The notes: generated by a model from the letters alone, not told the origin. A DNA stretch of 64,000 bases from Pseudarthrobacter sp. NamB4 (GCF_005796185.1 NZ_VAHM01000003.1:1-64000), one strand, 5' to 3'. Numbered from the stretch's first letter, positions 35,893 through 45,637 are shown. Numbers and translations: made by a program.

Positions 35893-38192
35893 CAGTGGTG
35901 CCCTGCCCGCTCGAACCGGAGCTCAGCCGGGACCTTCTCCCATTCCGCCAGGAGCTGGCGCTCGGCGGGAGTCGGAATCAGTCCGGCAGGGGCGAAGACC
36001 CGTGACGGCCGGGCCGGATCCTCGTTGTCCTGCACTTCGATGCCGGCCACCCTGTTACGGAACGCCTTGACCGTGGCGAGCACCGCCGTCGCGATCACAA
36101 TAATGCTCAGGACCACGAAGATGACGGACAGCCAGCCCTGGATGGCGGTGTTGCGGACTACTGCCTCCATGGCGGTGACCGTCTTTGCGGAGCCGAACTC
36201 GGTCTTGCCCTCTGCCAGAGCCTTGCTGAAGGCCGCGTTGTTGGCGAAGTAACCCACCGCCGGGGTGGGCGAGAAGATCTTCTGGTAGCTCGCAGTGATG
36301 GTGACCACGGCGGCGAACGTCAGCGGCAGTGCCACAATCCACAGGTACTTGAACGTGCCGCGCTTGGCCACGATGGCCAGGCAGACGGAGAGGGCAATGG
36401 CCGCGAGCAGCTGGTTGGCGATGCCGAACAACGGGAACAGGGTGTTGATACCGCCCAGCGGATCGGTGACGCCCATCAGCAGCACGGCGCCCCAAGCCCC
36501 GACCATGATCGCGGTGCAGAGCCAGGCTCCCGGCCGCCAGGAGTGCTCCTTGAACTTGGGGATGAAGTTGCCGATGGAGTCCTGCAGCATGAACCGGGCA
36601 ACGCGGGTGCCGGCGTCCACTGCCGTGAGGATGAAAAGGGCTTCGAACATGATGGCGAAGTGGTACCAGAACGCCATCATGGCGGTGCCGCCGATGAACT
36701 GCTGCATGATGTGGGCCAGGCCCAGGGCAAGCGTGGGTGCGCCGCCGGTGCGGGAGACGATGCTTTCCTCGCCAACGTTGGCTGCTGTCTGGGACAGCAG
36801 GTCCGGGCTGATGTTCACCCCGGTCAGGCCCAGGCTGTTCACCCAGGTGGCCGCGGTTTCCACCGTTCCACCGGTCAGCGCTGCGGGCGAGTTCATGGCG
36901 AAGTAGAGGCCGCGGTCGATGGAGATTGCAGCAACCAAAGCCATGATGGCCACAAAGGACTCCATCAGCATTCCGCCGTAGCCGATGAAACGGGTCTGGC
37001 GTTCCTTCTCCACCAGCTTCGGTGTGGTACCTGACGAGATCAGGGCATGGAAGCCGGACAGGGCGCCGCAGGCGATGGTGACGAACAGGAACGGGAACAG
37101 GGCACCCGGGAAGACGGGACCGTTCTCCCTGCTGGCGAACTCGCTGAAGGCCGGGACATTGATCTCGGGGCGGACCGCAATGATGGCCACCGCGAGCATC
37201 ACGATCACACCGATCTTCATGAAGGTGGACAGGTAGTCTCGGGGTGCCAGCAGCAGCCACACGGGCAGGATGGCTGCGATGAAGCCGTAGATGATGATGC
37301 CCCAGGCGATGGTTACCCTGTCCAGGGTGAAGATGTCCGCACCCCAGGAGGTTTCGGCCACGATGCCGCCGCCGATGATGGCCGCCATCAGCAGCACGAA
37401 GCCGATTAGCGAAACTTCCAGGACTTTGCCGGGCCGCAGGTAGCGGAGGTAGACGCCCATAAACAGGGCGATAGGGATGGTCATCCCAACGGAGAAGACG
37501 CCCCACGGGCTCTCACCCAGGGCGTTGACGACGACGAGCGCGAGGATGGCGACGATGATCACCATGATCAGCAGGGTGGCGATGAGGGCAGCGGTGCCGC
37601 CGACGACGCCGAGCTCTTCGCGGGCCATCTGGCCCAGGGAACGCCCGCCCCGCCGCATCGAGAAGAACATCACCAGGTAGTCCTGCACGGCACCAGCGAG
37701 GACGACGCCAATAATGATCCAGATCGTGCCGGGCAGGTAACCCATCTGCGCGGCGAGCACCGGACCCACCAGGGGGCCGGCGCCAGCGATGGCGGCGAAG
37801 TGATGGCCGAACAGGACGTTCCGGTCCGTCCGGACGTAGTCCTTGCCGTCGGCCTTGTACTCCGCTGGGGTGGCGCGGCGGTCATCGGGTTTGGTGATGT
37901 ACCGTTCGATCACCTTGGAGTAGAAGCGGTAGCCAATCAGGTAAGTGCAGACGGAGGCGAACACGAACCAGATGGCGTTCACGGTCTCACCGCGGATGAT
38001 CGCGAGCATGAACCAGGCCACGCCGCCCAGCAGCGCGATTGCTGCCCAGAGCGCGATCTTTCCCGGCGTCCACTTCTTCTCTTCAGTCTCCCGGACTCCC
38101 TCGTCCACGGCTGCAGGAGGAAGGGCCGGATCCGTGGCCACGGCACCCTCCCTCCGGGATGAACCATTCCGATGATCAGGCGTTCCGGCCAT
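35892..38192 (-). CDS. cstA: Carbon starvation protein A, pyruvate/peptide transporter
   Basis: 766 residues with about 16-18 membrane segments and the N-terminal CstA domain: YRFYSKVIERYITKPDDRRATPAEYKADGKD-type start (key part VIERYITKPDDRRATP), FGHHFAAIAGAGPLVGPVLAAQMG and PGTIWIIIGVVLAGAVQDY. CstA family members carry pyruvate or peptides in exchange with protons. AAGGAGGAGAC before the ATG at 38192 is an excellent ribosome-binding site and excludes the upstream ATG at 38216. A 13-bp palindrome lies 30 bp upstream. Confidence 0.93.
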   Translation of the reverse strand: MAGTPDHRNGSSRREGAVATDPALPPAAVDEGVRETEEKKWTPGKIALWAAIALLGGVAWFMLAIIRGETVNAIWFVFASVCTYLIGYRFYSKVIERYITKPDDRRATPAEYKADGKDYVRTDRNVLFGHHFAAIAGAGPLVGPVLAAQMGYLPGTIWIIIGVVLAGAVQDYLVMFFSMRRGGRSLGQMAREELGVVGGTAALIATLLIMVIIVAILALVVVNALGESPWGVFSVGMTIPIALFMGVYLRYLRPGKVLEVSLIGFVLLMAAIIGGGIVAETSWGADIFTLDRVTIAWGIIIYGFIAAILPVWLLLAPRDYLSTFMKIGVIVMLAVAIIAVRPEINVPAFSEFASRENGPVFPGALFPFLFVTIACGALSGFHALISSGTTPKLVEKERQTRFIGYGGMLMESFVAIMALVAAISIDRGLYFAMNSPAALTGGTVETAATWVNSLGLTGVNISPDLLSQTAANVGEESIVSRTGGAPTLALGLAHIMQQFIGGTAMMAFWYHFAIMFEALFILTAVDAGTRVARFMLQDSIGNFIPKFKEHSWRPGAWLCTAIMVGAWGAVLLMGVTDPLGGINTLFPLFGIANQLLAAIALSVCLAIVAKRGTFKYLWIVALPLTFAAVVTITASYQKIFSPTPAVGYFANNAAFSKALAEGKTEFGSAKTVTAMEAVVRNTAIQGWLSVIFVVLSIIVIATAVLATVKAFRNRVAGIEVQDNEDPARPSRVFAPAGLIPTPAERQLLAEWEKVPAELRFERAGHH

Positions 38193-38221
38193 GTCTCCTC
38201 CTTGAGATGAGTGCAAATCCC

Positions 38222-38234
38222 CTTGCTAAGCAAG
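38222..38234. promoter_or_regulatory. Palindrome upstream of cstA
   Basis: CTTGCTAAGCAAG, 6-bp arms around one base, 30-42 bp upstream of the cstA start: a candidate operator. Confidence 0.35.
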
Positions 38235-38360
38235 CTTACCTATCCGGACTCCCATTCCAGAGGGGTTTTGGCTGGTGGAACCGGGACGTGCGGTGAACGG
38301 AGGGGTCGCGGCGACGAATGACGTGTGCGCCGCCGGGGCGGAACTGCCCGGAGACAGAGA

Positions 38361-38391
38361 AGGCCTCCGTCCGGGGTCCGGTCGGAGGCCT
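38361..38391 (-). terminator. Hairpin terminator after the DUF1540 gene
   Basis: 14-bp stem (AGGCCTCCG core, one mismatch) 35 bp after the stop on the minus strand. Confidence 0.6.
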
Positions 38392-38426
38392 GTGCTCTTG
38401 GGAAAGGAAGGGTATGCCGCTGCTTT

Positions 38427-38711
38427 TTATGCGTGTGAGTAGGTAAGGCAGTCGGCGTTGTCTGCGCCTGGGCCGACATGCACCTCGGGCGCCTTGCACA
38501 TCAGGTGGTCGTTGTGGACGCATTCGGAACGCTGGCAGGCCCCGACGTCGGCCAGCACCTTGGGCAGCCCGCCATGGATGCCGGTCTCGATGAACGTGGC
38601 GCAGTGTGCGTGGTTTTCGGCGCCGCCCACAGTGATGGCGGCAGCGTTGCAGTTCGTGTGGTCGTTAAAGGAGCAGCTGGTTACGCTGCAGTCGGCGACG
38701 TGCGATGTCAT
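38427..38711 (-). CDS. Duplicated DUF1540 cysteine-rich protein
   Basis: 94 residues after GGAGGAAGCAC. Eight Cys lie at 8, 13, 21, 37 and again at 59, 64, 72, 88: the spacing C-x4-C-x7-C-x15-C occurs twice exactly, so the protein is a tandem duplication of a 50-residue DUF1540 unit (CSVTSCSFNDHTNCNAAAI; ACQRSECVHNDHLMCKAPEV). Four Cys per unit plus nearby His suggest metal binding, which is inference. It lies downstream of the padR gene on the same strand. Confidence 0.8.
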   Translation of the reverse strand: MTSHVADCSVTSCSFNDHTNCNAAAITVGGAENHAHCATFIETGIHGGLPKVLADVGACQRSECVHNDHLMCKAPEVHVGPGADNADCLTYSHA

Positions 38712-38803
38712 GTGCTTCCTCCGGGAGTTCCGCCGCCCGGGCGGACGGCTTTGAACCCACGGTAGGCCTGATGGGGGCAATCAAAAAGACCCAATTGTGT
38801 TGC

Positions 38804-39337
38804 CTATTTCCCCTGCGCCTGCTGGACCATCCTGGCCTCACAGAGATCCAGCCACCGGACCTCCGCTTCCGTCTGGAAAATCAGCGAATCAAGGACCAGC
38901 AGCCATGCTGTGTCTGCGGACCTCTGGCCGGCGGTGGCATCCCGGCGGGCCCTGGTGTACTCCTGCAGGGCCCGGAGTGACGCCCCGCGTTGGGCCTGGA
39001 TGATCTCCTGTACGTCCACCCCTGGAAGCGTGACGGCGAGCGCCAGCTTAATGGCGAGTTCGTTCCGGGGCGGACTGCTCCGTTCCACCGGCACCGTGAA
39101 CCAGTTCCCCACCTCGGCCCGGCCCGCTTCGGTGATGCTGTAGACCACGTGGCCGCCGCCGTCGTCACCCTCTTTCCTGACCAGCGCGTCACGTTCGAGC
39201 CGGTCGAGGGTTGTATATACCTGACCTATGTTCAGCGGCCAAGTGGCCCCGGTGCGGTTCTCGAACTCGACCCGCAGCTGGTAGCCGTAGCGCGGCTGGT
39301 CCTGAAGCAGGGCGAGGAGGCTGTGGCGAATGGACAT
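38804..39337 (-). CDS. PadR family transcriptional regulator
   Basis: 177 residues. N-terminal winged helix (SIRHSLLALLQDQPRYGYQL, GQVYTTLDRLERDALV, YSITEAGRAEV) and a C-terminal helical dimerisation domain (Vir_act_alpha_C-like). PadR proteins usually repress transporters or detoxification genes until a ligand binds. AAGGAG precedes the ATG at 39337; a longer frame is rejected. A 15-bp perfect operator overlaps its expected start point, so it probably represses itself and perhaps the DUF1540 gene downstream. Confidence 0.88.
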   Translation of the reverse strand: MSIRHSLLALLQDQPRYGYQLRVEFENRTGATWPLNIGQVYTTLDRLERDALVRKEGDDGGGHVVYSITEAGRAEVGNWFTVPVERSSPPRNELAIKLALAVTLPGVDVQEIIQAQRGASLRALQEYTRARRDATAGQRSADTAWLLVLDSLIFQTEAEVRWLDLCEARMVQQAQGK

Positions 39338-39381
39338 GGCGCTCCTTGCACTGACGGCCCGGCACAGCCCCCATGGCGAAT

Positions 39382-39396
39382 GCATACCGCGTATGC
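39382..39396. promoter_or_regulatory. Candidate PadR operator
   Basis: GCATACCGCGTATGC, 6-bp arms around CGC, 45 bp upstream of padR and just downstream of a minus-strand TAGGGT -10 (39400-39405). Confidence 0.6.
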
Positions 39397-39455
39397 CCGA
39401 CCCTAACCCAGAGCAACAGACAGGGGCAATACCAGGCATCCCCGCCCGTCGAACG

Positions 39456-40439
39456 TCACATAAGGAGCAGGATCTTGCCCACGTGCTCGCCGGTGTCGAA
39501 ATACCGGTGGGCGGCCCGAACCTGGTCCAGCGGGAAGGTCTTGGCTACAAGCGGCCGGATCCTTCCGTCGCTGACCAGCGGCCATACGGCCTCGCGGACA
39601 GCGTTCATGATGGCACCCTTTTCCGCCACCGGCCTCGGGCGCAAGGCAGTGGCCACCACGGCGGCGCGCTTCTTCAGCAGCTGTCCCAGATCAAGCTCGC
39701 CCTTGGTGCCACCCTGCAGGCCGATCACCACCAGCCGGCCATAGTCAGCCAGGGCGTCCACATTCTGTACGAGGTACTTGGCGCCTACGACGTCGAGGAT
39801 CACGTCCGCCCCTTTGCCTCCGTTTTGCCGGCGGAGGCTCTCAGGGAAGTCTTCCTCCATATAGTTGATGGCGATGTCCGCACCCAGGAAGGCTTTTGCC
39901 GTGCTCACCTTTTCATCGGACCCGGCCGTGGCGGCTACCTTGGCACCCAACGCCTTGGCCAGCTGGATGGCCATGGTGCCGATTCCGCCTGTTGCCCCAT
40001 GGATCAGGACGGTCTCCCCCGCCTGCAGCTGTGCCGTCATCACCAGGTTGGAGTAGACAGTGGCCGCCACCTCCGGGAGGGCGGCGGCGGTCACCAGGTC
40101 AACACCCTCCGGCACCCGCAGGACCTGCTCAGCCGGAACCGCAACCTTCTGCGCGTATCCGCCCCCGGCCAGCAGCGCCACCACTTTGTCGCCCAGCGAG
40201 AAGGCCTTGGTGACGCCCGGCCCGAAGCCTGAAATCCGGCCTGATACTTCAAGGCCGGGGATCTCCGGTGCGCCCGGCGGGGGCGGGTAAAAGCCCATGC
40301 GCTGTTGCACATCCGCACGGTTCAGGCCGGCTGCGACGACGTCGATCAGGACCTCGCCGGGACCGGGTACCGGCGTCTCCACCTCGCGGACCTCCAACAC
40401 TTCCGGGCCGCCTGGCTCCGAAATGTAGACGGCTTTCAT
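39456..40439 (-). CDS. NAD(P)H:quinone oxidoreductase (zeta-crystallin/PIG3 type)
   Basis: 327 residues, zinc-free MDR family. GroES-like part with AAGLNRADVQQRMGFYPPPPG (PIG3/TP53I3-like), then a Rossmann domain with VLIHGATGGIGTMAIQLAKALG (AxxGxxG NADPH loop) and ADVILDVVGAKYL. It reduces quinones by NADPH; members may protect against redox stress. GGGAG lies before the ATG at 40439; the ORF from 40493 is not supported. 118 bp from padR, same strand. Confidence 0.9.
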   Translation of the reverse strand: MKAVYISEPGGPEVLEVREVETPVPGPGEVLIDVVAAGLNRADVQQRMGFYPPPPGAPEIPGLEVSGRISGFGPGVTKAFSLGDKVVALLAGGGYAQKVAVPAEQVLRVPEGVDLVTAAALPEVAATVYSNLVMTAQLQAGETVLIHGATGGIGTMAIQLAKALGAKVAATAGSDEKVSTAKAFLGADIAINYMEEDFPESLRRQNGGKGADVILDVVGAKYLVQNVDALADYGRLVVIGLQGGTKGELDLGQLLKKRAAVVATALRPRPVAEKGAIMNAVREAVWPLVSDGRIRPLVAKTFPLDQVRAAHRYFDTGEHVGKILLLM

Positions 40440-40546
40440 GCAACACTCCCGTTTCTGACTGAATACTGCGTGCAACCAGTGTGCACCGGACACCTGCCGG
40501 CCTCTGTTTTGTTGCAGGCAAGTGCCTATGAAACACTACTGGGTGA

Positions 40547-40634
40547 GGAAGGTTGTCCGAGCGGCCGAAGGAGCTAGTCTTGAAAACTAGTGTGCGGTGA
40601 CCCCGTACCAAGAGTTCGAATCTCTTACCTTCCG
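40547..40634 (+). tRNA. tRNA-Ser (TGA)
   Basis: 88 nt, acceptor GGAAGGT/ACCTTCC with G73, long variable arm, anticodon TGA at 40581-40583. Confidence 0.95.
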
Positions 40635-40639
40635 CGAAC

Positions 40640-40679
40640 AGGACCCCTGTGAGCCAGCATGCTGGCTCACAGGGGTCCT
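40640..40679 (+). terminator. Perfect 40-bp palindrome after tRNA-Ser
   Basis: Two exact 20-bp arms (AGGACCCCTGTGAGCCAGCA and its complement-reverse) followed by TCGTTT. From 40680 to 41043 I see no gene; the only remarks are an AT-rich patch CTTTAAAAAATTCC (near 40722) and GGCCGG/CCGGCC inverted elements. Confidence 0.8.
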
Positions 40680-41043
40680 TCGTTTACCGGGCCGGCCCAC
40701 ACGGGTCTGCAAATAGATTCCTTTAAAAAATTCCCGGCCCGCCCCTTCTCCACAAGCTACCGGCCGGTATTCTTTGTGATGGCCGGCACTCGGGATGCGC
40801 CGGCCACCGCCAACAGCATCACCGGCACAGGGCTACTGGGGCTCCGGACCGGTGGACGGCCCGTTCCGCTGGGGAGCGTCCCGCCGAATGCACGCGCTAT
40901 CAACCCTGCGTTCATTCAGCGCTGTTGAGATGTGCCGGAACACCACTTGACCAGGAGCAGGTTCCGGGCCCCTGTCCGTCGGTACAACCCGGACGCCTTC
41001 CATCGGGTCCCCCACCGGGACACCCCTATGAAAGTAAGAGCGG

Positions 41044-44000
41044 ATGCATCAGAAACCTTGGAAATTAGCGCTGGGCACAGTGCTGTCCGCGGGGCTCGCA
41101 GGAGCTCCCGCGGCAGCGCTTCCCGCAGCGGCCTATCCTGCCGCGGAGGTCTCACCCGCGGCAGGCACTTCGCCCGTCGTCATCAACGAGGCCTACCTCA
41201 GCGGCGGCAGCAGCGGCGCCGCGTACAAGCACAAGTTCGTGGAGTTGTACAACCCGTCGGACGCCCCGGTCTCGCTGGACGGCTGGTCGGTCCAGTACCG
41301 CTCCGCCACCGGGACCGCAGCGCCCAGCGGCGTCGCGGCATTGACGGGAACGGTCCCCGCCAAGGGGTACTTCCTCATCAAGGCCGGCACCAACAACACA
41401 GCTTCGACCGCCCCTGACCTTCCCGCCGCGGACTTCCAGGCCACCGGTTTCAGTCCTTCCGGCACCACCGGGACGATTTTTCTTGCAAAGCAGCCCACCG
41501 CCCTCACAATCCCCGCCGGTTCTGTCATCGAGCCTGCCGGGGTTGCTGATCTCCTCGGTTACGGCACCTCCAACACATACGAAGCACTGGCGGCACAGGC
41601 TCCAACCTCCAACACCGACGTCAGGAGCCTTAACCGCACAGCAGGCGCCGACACCAACAGCAACGCTGCGGACTTCAGCCTGAATGCGTCCATCACTCCT
41701 ACGGGCACGGGCGGCACCACCACACCCGACCCTACGCCTGATCCTGCCCCCGCCCCCTCCACCAGGACCATCGCCGAGATCCAGGGCACGGGTACCGCGA
41801 GTCCCCTGGCCGGATCTACGGTAACCACCGCGGGCAAGGTCACCGCCGTCTTCGCCACGGGCGGCCTCAACGGCTACTACCTGCAGACCGCCGGCACCGG
41901 CGGTGACCTCACCGCCACGAACCATGCGGCGTCGGACGGCATCTTTGTCTACTCCCCCGCCACTGTGGCTGCGGTCCAGCCGGGGGACTTTGTCCAGGTG
42001 ACCGGCGCAGTGGCCGAGTACTACGGACTGACCCAGCTCAACGTCACAGCGGCCGCCTCCCTCACGAAACTGGCCGACGCAGCACCCGAGGTAAAGCCCA
42101 CCGCCTTCACGCTGCCTGCCAACGAGACCTTCCGGGAATCCCTCGAAGGCATGCTGCTGGCTCCCCAGGGCGCCATAACCGTCTCGGACAACTACAGCCT
42201 CAATCAGTACGGCGAGATCGGCCTGGCAGGCGGAACCGCTCCCCTGGTCCAGCCCACCGCCGTCGCGCCGTACGGCTCGACTGAGCACGCCGCCGTCGTA
42301 GCTGGAAATGCCGCCCGCGGCATCAAGCTCGACGACGGCGCCAGCACCAACTTCCTCAAGGACGCCGCCACGAAAGCCCAGGTACTGCCGTACCTGACTA
42401 CCACTGACCCTGTAAGGGTGGGCTCCCCCGTCACCTTCACCACCAACGTGGTGCTGGGCTACGCCAACAACGCCTGGAAGCTCCAGCCGTTGACCCACCT
42501 GACCGAGGCCAACAAGGCATCAGTCCAGCCGGCATCCTTCGGAGCCACCCGCCCTGAGGCTCCGGCAGCCGTCGGGGGCAGCCTCAAGCTGGCCTCGTTC
42601 AACGTGCTGAACTACTTCCCCACCACGGGCGACCAGTTGACCGGCTGCACCTTCCATGAGGACCGCCAGGGCAACCCGATCACCGTCCGCGGTGGCTGCG
42701 ATGCGCGCGGAGCGGCCAACCCCGAGAACTTCCAGCGGCAGCAGGACAAGATCGTCTCCGCGATCACCAAAGCCGGAGCTGATGTTGTCACCCTGATGGA
42801 GATTGAAAACTCCGCACAGTTCGGGAAGAACCGCGACGACGCCCTGGCCAAACTGGTTGACGCACTCAACACCGAGACCCCGGGCATCTGGGACTACGTC
42901 CGGTCACCGGCAAATGCGCCCCCGCTGAGCGATGAGGACATGATCCGCACCGCCTTCATTTACAAAAAGGCTGTTGCTGAGCCCGTGGGTGAGTCGGTCA
43001 TCCACAACGACACCGAGGCCTTCTCCAATGCCCGCAAGCCGCTGGCCCAGGTCTTCAAGCCCGTGGGCGGCGGCGCCGGCACCAAGTTCATCGCCATCGC
43101 CAACCACTTCAAATCCAAGGGCTCTGCCGCCACACCGGAGGACACTGACCAGGGCCAGGGCGCCTCCAACCTCGCCCGCACCGCACAGGCCAAGTCGCTG
43201 CTGGATTTCGCCACCTCCCTGCAGGAGTCCAAAAGCACCGACAAGGTGTTTTTGATCGGCGACTTCAATGCGTACGGCAAGGAAGACCCGATCAACGTCT
43301 TCACGTCTGCCGGCTACGTCAACCAGGACGAGAAAGCGCGCAATGCTGACGGCACCGCCAAGCACTCGTACCTCTACGGCGGAATGGTCGGGTCGCTGGA
43401 CCATATTCTCGCCTCCCCCGGTGCCAATGCGGCAGTCACCGGGGCGGACATCTGGAACATCAATTCTGTTGAGTCCGTGGCCCTTGAGTACAGCCGCTAC
43501 AACAACAGCGTCACCAACTACTACGCACCGGACCAGTACCGCGCCAGCGACCACGACCCCGTCATTGTGGGCCTGAACCTGGAATCGGCACTTGCCACCG
43601 TTGACCTGAACTTCCTGGGCATCAACGACTTCCACGGCAGGATCGACGCCAACACCGTCCTGTTCGCCGGCACCATCGAGAAGCTCCGCGCGGCTGCCGC
43701 TCCCGGCGCCACCGCCTTCCTCTCCGCCGGCGACAACATCGGTGCCTCGCTGTTTGCCTCCGCCGTCGCAAAGGACCAGCCCACGATTGATGTGCTGAAC
43801 GCTTTGGAGCTTCGGGCCTCGGCCGTGGGCAACCACGAATTCGACGGCGGCTGGGCCGACCTGCGCGACCGCGTCATCGCCGGTGGTGCCAACGCAAAGT
43901 TCCCCTACCTGGGTGCGAACGTATACGCCAAAGGCACCACCGAGCCGGTCCTGCCCGAGTTCACCGTGCTGGAGATGAACGGCATCAAGGTGGCCGTGAT

Positions 44001-45588
44001 CGGCACCGTCACCCAGGAGGTTCCCTCCCTGGTAACTCCCGCGGGGGTTGCCGACCTTGAGTTCGGCGACCCCGTGGAGGCAATCAACCGGGCCGCCGCG
44101 AAGATCACGGCGGAGAACCTCGCCGACGTCATCATTGTGGAGAACCACGACGGCGCCGGGTCGGGAACTGTGGAAGGCTCCACTTTGGCGGAGGAAGTGG
44201 CAGCCGGCGGGGCTTTTTCCAAGCTGGTCACCGAAACGTCCGCCGACGTCGACGCCATTTTCACCGGCCACACCCACAAGGAGTACGCGTGGGACGCCCC
44301 TGTCCCGGGAGTTGAGGGCAAAACCCGGCCCATTGTGCAGACCGGGAACTACGGTGAAAACGTTGGGCAGATCCAGCTGACCGTGGACACCGCCACCAGG
44401 GAAGTAACTGCGTACAAGGCCGGCAACGTCAAGCGCACCACCGACCCCGCCGCGGACCTGATCGCTGCCTACCCCCGCGTTGCCGCCGTCGACGCAATCG
44501 TGAAGAAGGCACTCGCGGACGCCGCCGTCGTCGGCAACCAGCCGGTGGGAGCCGTCACCGCGGACATCACCACCGCCTTCAGCACGGACGCCGCGGGTGT
44601 TGCCAAGCGCGATGACCGCGGCAGCGAGTCCACCCTGGGCAACCTGGTGGCTGATTCCCTGCTGGACTCCCTGCAGCCGGCCGAGCTGGGTGGCGCCGAG
44701 ATCGGCGTGGTCAACCCCGGCGGACTGCGGAACGAGCTGTACTACGCCCCGGACGGAACCATCACCTACGCCGAGGCCAACGCCGTGCTGCCGTTCGTGA
44801 ACAACCTCTGGACCACGTCCTTGACCGGCGCCCAGTTCAAGGCCCTGCTGGAACAGCAGTGGCAGACCAACGCGGACGGCACGGTTCCCAGCCGCGCCTA
44901 CCTCCAGCTGGGCCTGTCGAAGAATGTGAACTACACGTACGACGCCGCCCGGCCTGCCGGGGACCGCATAACATCGGTGCGCGTGAACGGTGAACTGCTT
45001 GATCCGGTCAGGTCCTACCGGGTGGGCACGTTCAGCTTCCTGGCTACCGGTGGCGACAACTTCCGGGTCTTCACCGAAGGCACCAACACCCGGGATTCGG
45101 GCCTGGTGGACCGGGACGCCTGGATCGGGTACCTGCAGAAGAGCAGCCCGGTGTCTCCGGACTTCGCCCGCCGTTCTGTGGCTGTCACCAACAGCACGCC
45201 CAGCGAGGTGAAGCCGGGCGAAGCCATCACGTTGGCCGTTTCCAAGCTGGACCTGACGTCGCTTGGCAGCCCCGTGAACAGGAGCCTTTCGGCTACGTTC
45301 ACGGACTCTGCGCGTACCGTGACGCAGCTGGGAACAGTTCCGGTGACCTCCGGCACGGCCGCTGTGAACCTGGCGGTCCCGGCCGGAGCAGCGGAAGGCA
45401 CGGGGACCCTGGTCCTCACCGCTGCCGAATCCGGCACCGTGGTCACCATGGCGGTGCTGGTTGGTGCGGACACACCGGCGCAGCCGGCCTGCGCTCCGCC
45501 GGTCAAGCCGTCCCGGCCGGCTGATGCGCCTGGCCAGGGCAACTACGGCCAGGCCATGGCCGCCTACAGGGCCTGCCTCCGCGGCTGA
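41044..45588 (+). CDS. Secreted bifunctional ExeM/NucH-type nuclease and 5'-nucleotidase
   Basis: 1514 residues. Signal peptide (about 1-31), a lamin-tail domain (about 43-190; VVINEAYLSGGSSG), a Thr/Pro linker, an OB-fold (about 236-340), and an endonuclease/exonuclease/phosphatase domain (about 520-845) with LKLASFNVLNYF, MEIENS, GDFNAYGKEDP and SDHDPVIVG. A second enzyme follows: a UshA-like metallophosphatase (about 858-1130) with NFLGINDFHGRID, SAGDNIG, GNHEFDGG and GHTHKEY, and the 5'-nucleotidase C domain (about 1165-1370). A beta-rich domain and short tail end the protein; no LPXTG or transmembrane anchor is seen. Together the parts would cut extracellular nucleic acid and dephosphorylate the nucleotides, for phosphate and nucleoside uptake. 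Confidence 0.9.
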   Translation: MHQKPWKLALGTVLSAGLAGAPAAALPAAAYPAAEVSPAAGTSPVVINEAYLSGGSSGAAYKHKFVELYNPSDAPVSLDGWSVQYRSATGTAAPSGVAALTGTVPAKGYFLIKAGTNNTASTAPDLPAADFQATGFSPSGTTGTIFLAKQPTALTIPAGSVIEPAGVADLLGYGTSNTYEALAAQAPTSNTDVRSLNRTAGADTNSNAADFSLNASITPTGTGGTTTPDPTPDPAPAPSTRTIAEIQGTGTASPLAGSTVTTAGKVTAVFATGGLNGYYLQTAGTGGDLTATNHAASDGIFVYSPATVAAVQPGDFVQVTGAVAEYYGLTQLNVTAAASLTKLADAAPEVKPTAFTLPANETFRESLEGMLLAPQGAITVSDNYSLNQYGEIGLAGGTAPLVQPTAVAPYGSTEHAAVVAGNAARGIKLDDGASTNFLKDAATKAQVLPYLTTTDPVRVGSPVTFTTNVVLGYANNAWKLQPLTHLTEANKASVQPASFGATRPEAPAAVGGSLKLASFNVLNYFPTTGDQLTGCTFHEDRQGNPITVRGGCDARGAANPENFQRQQDKIVSAITKAGADVVTLMEIENSAQFGKNRDDALAKLVDALNTETPGIWDYVRSPANAPPLSDEDMIRTAFIYKKAVAEPVGESVIHNDTEAFSNARKPLAQVFKPVGGGAGTKFIAIANHFKSKGSAATPEDTDQGQGASNLARTAQAKSLLDFATSLQESKSTDKVFLIGDFNAYGKEDPINVFTSAGYVNQDEKARNADGTAKHSYLYGGMVGSLDHILASPGANAAVTGADIWNINSVESVALEYSRYNNSVTNYYAPDQYRASDHDPVIVGLNLESALATVDLNFLGINDFHGRIDANTVLFAGTIEKLRAAAAPGATAFLSAGDNIGASLFASAVAKDQPTIDVLNALELRASAVGNHEFDGGWADLRDRVIAGGANAKFPYLGANVYAKGTTEPVLPEFTVLEMNGIKVAVIGTVTQEVPSLVTPAGVADLEFGDPVEAINRAAAKITAENLADVIIVENHDGAGSGTVEGSTLAEEVAAGGAFSKLVTETSADVDAIFTGHTHKEYAWDAPVPGVEGKTRPIVQTGNYGENVGQIQLTVDTATREVTAYKAGNVKRTTDPAADLIAAYPRVAAVDAIVKKALADAAVVGNQPVGAVTADITTAFSTDAAGVAKRDDRGSESTLGNLVADSLLDSLQPAELGGAEIGVVNPGGLRNELYYAPDGTITYAEANAVLPFVNNLWTTSLTGAQFKALLEQQWQTNADGTVPSRAYLQLGLSKNVNYTYDAARPAGDRITSVRVNGELLDPVRSYRVGTFSFLATGGDNFRVFTEGTNTRDSGLVDRDAWIGYLQKSSPVSPDFARRSVAVTNSTPSEVKPGEAITLAVSKLDLTSLGSPVNRSLSATFTDSARTVTQLGTVPVTSGTAAVNLAVPAGAAEGTGTLVLTAAESGTVVTMAVLVGADTPAQPACAPPVKPSRPADAPGQGNYGQAMAAYRACLRG

Positions 45589-45611
45589 TGGGCTGAGCGC
45601 CGGGGCCCGGC

Positions 45612-45626
45612 TGCCTGCAGCAGGCA
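45612..45626. terminator. Weak hairpin between convergent genes
   Basis: TGCCTG CAG CAGGCA, 6-bp stem, between the nuclease and flavoprotein stops. Confidence 0.3.
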
Positions 45627-45637
45627 CCGACGGGCAG

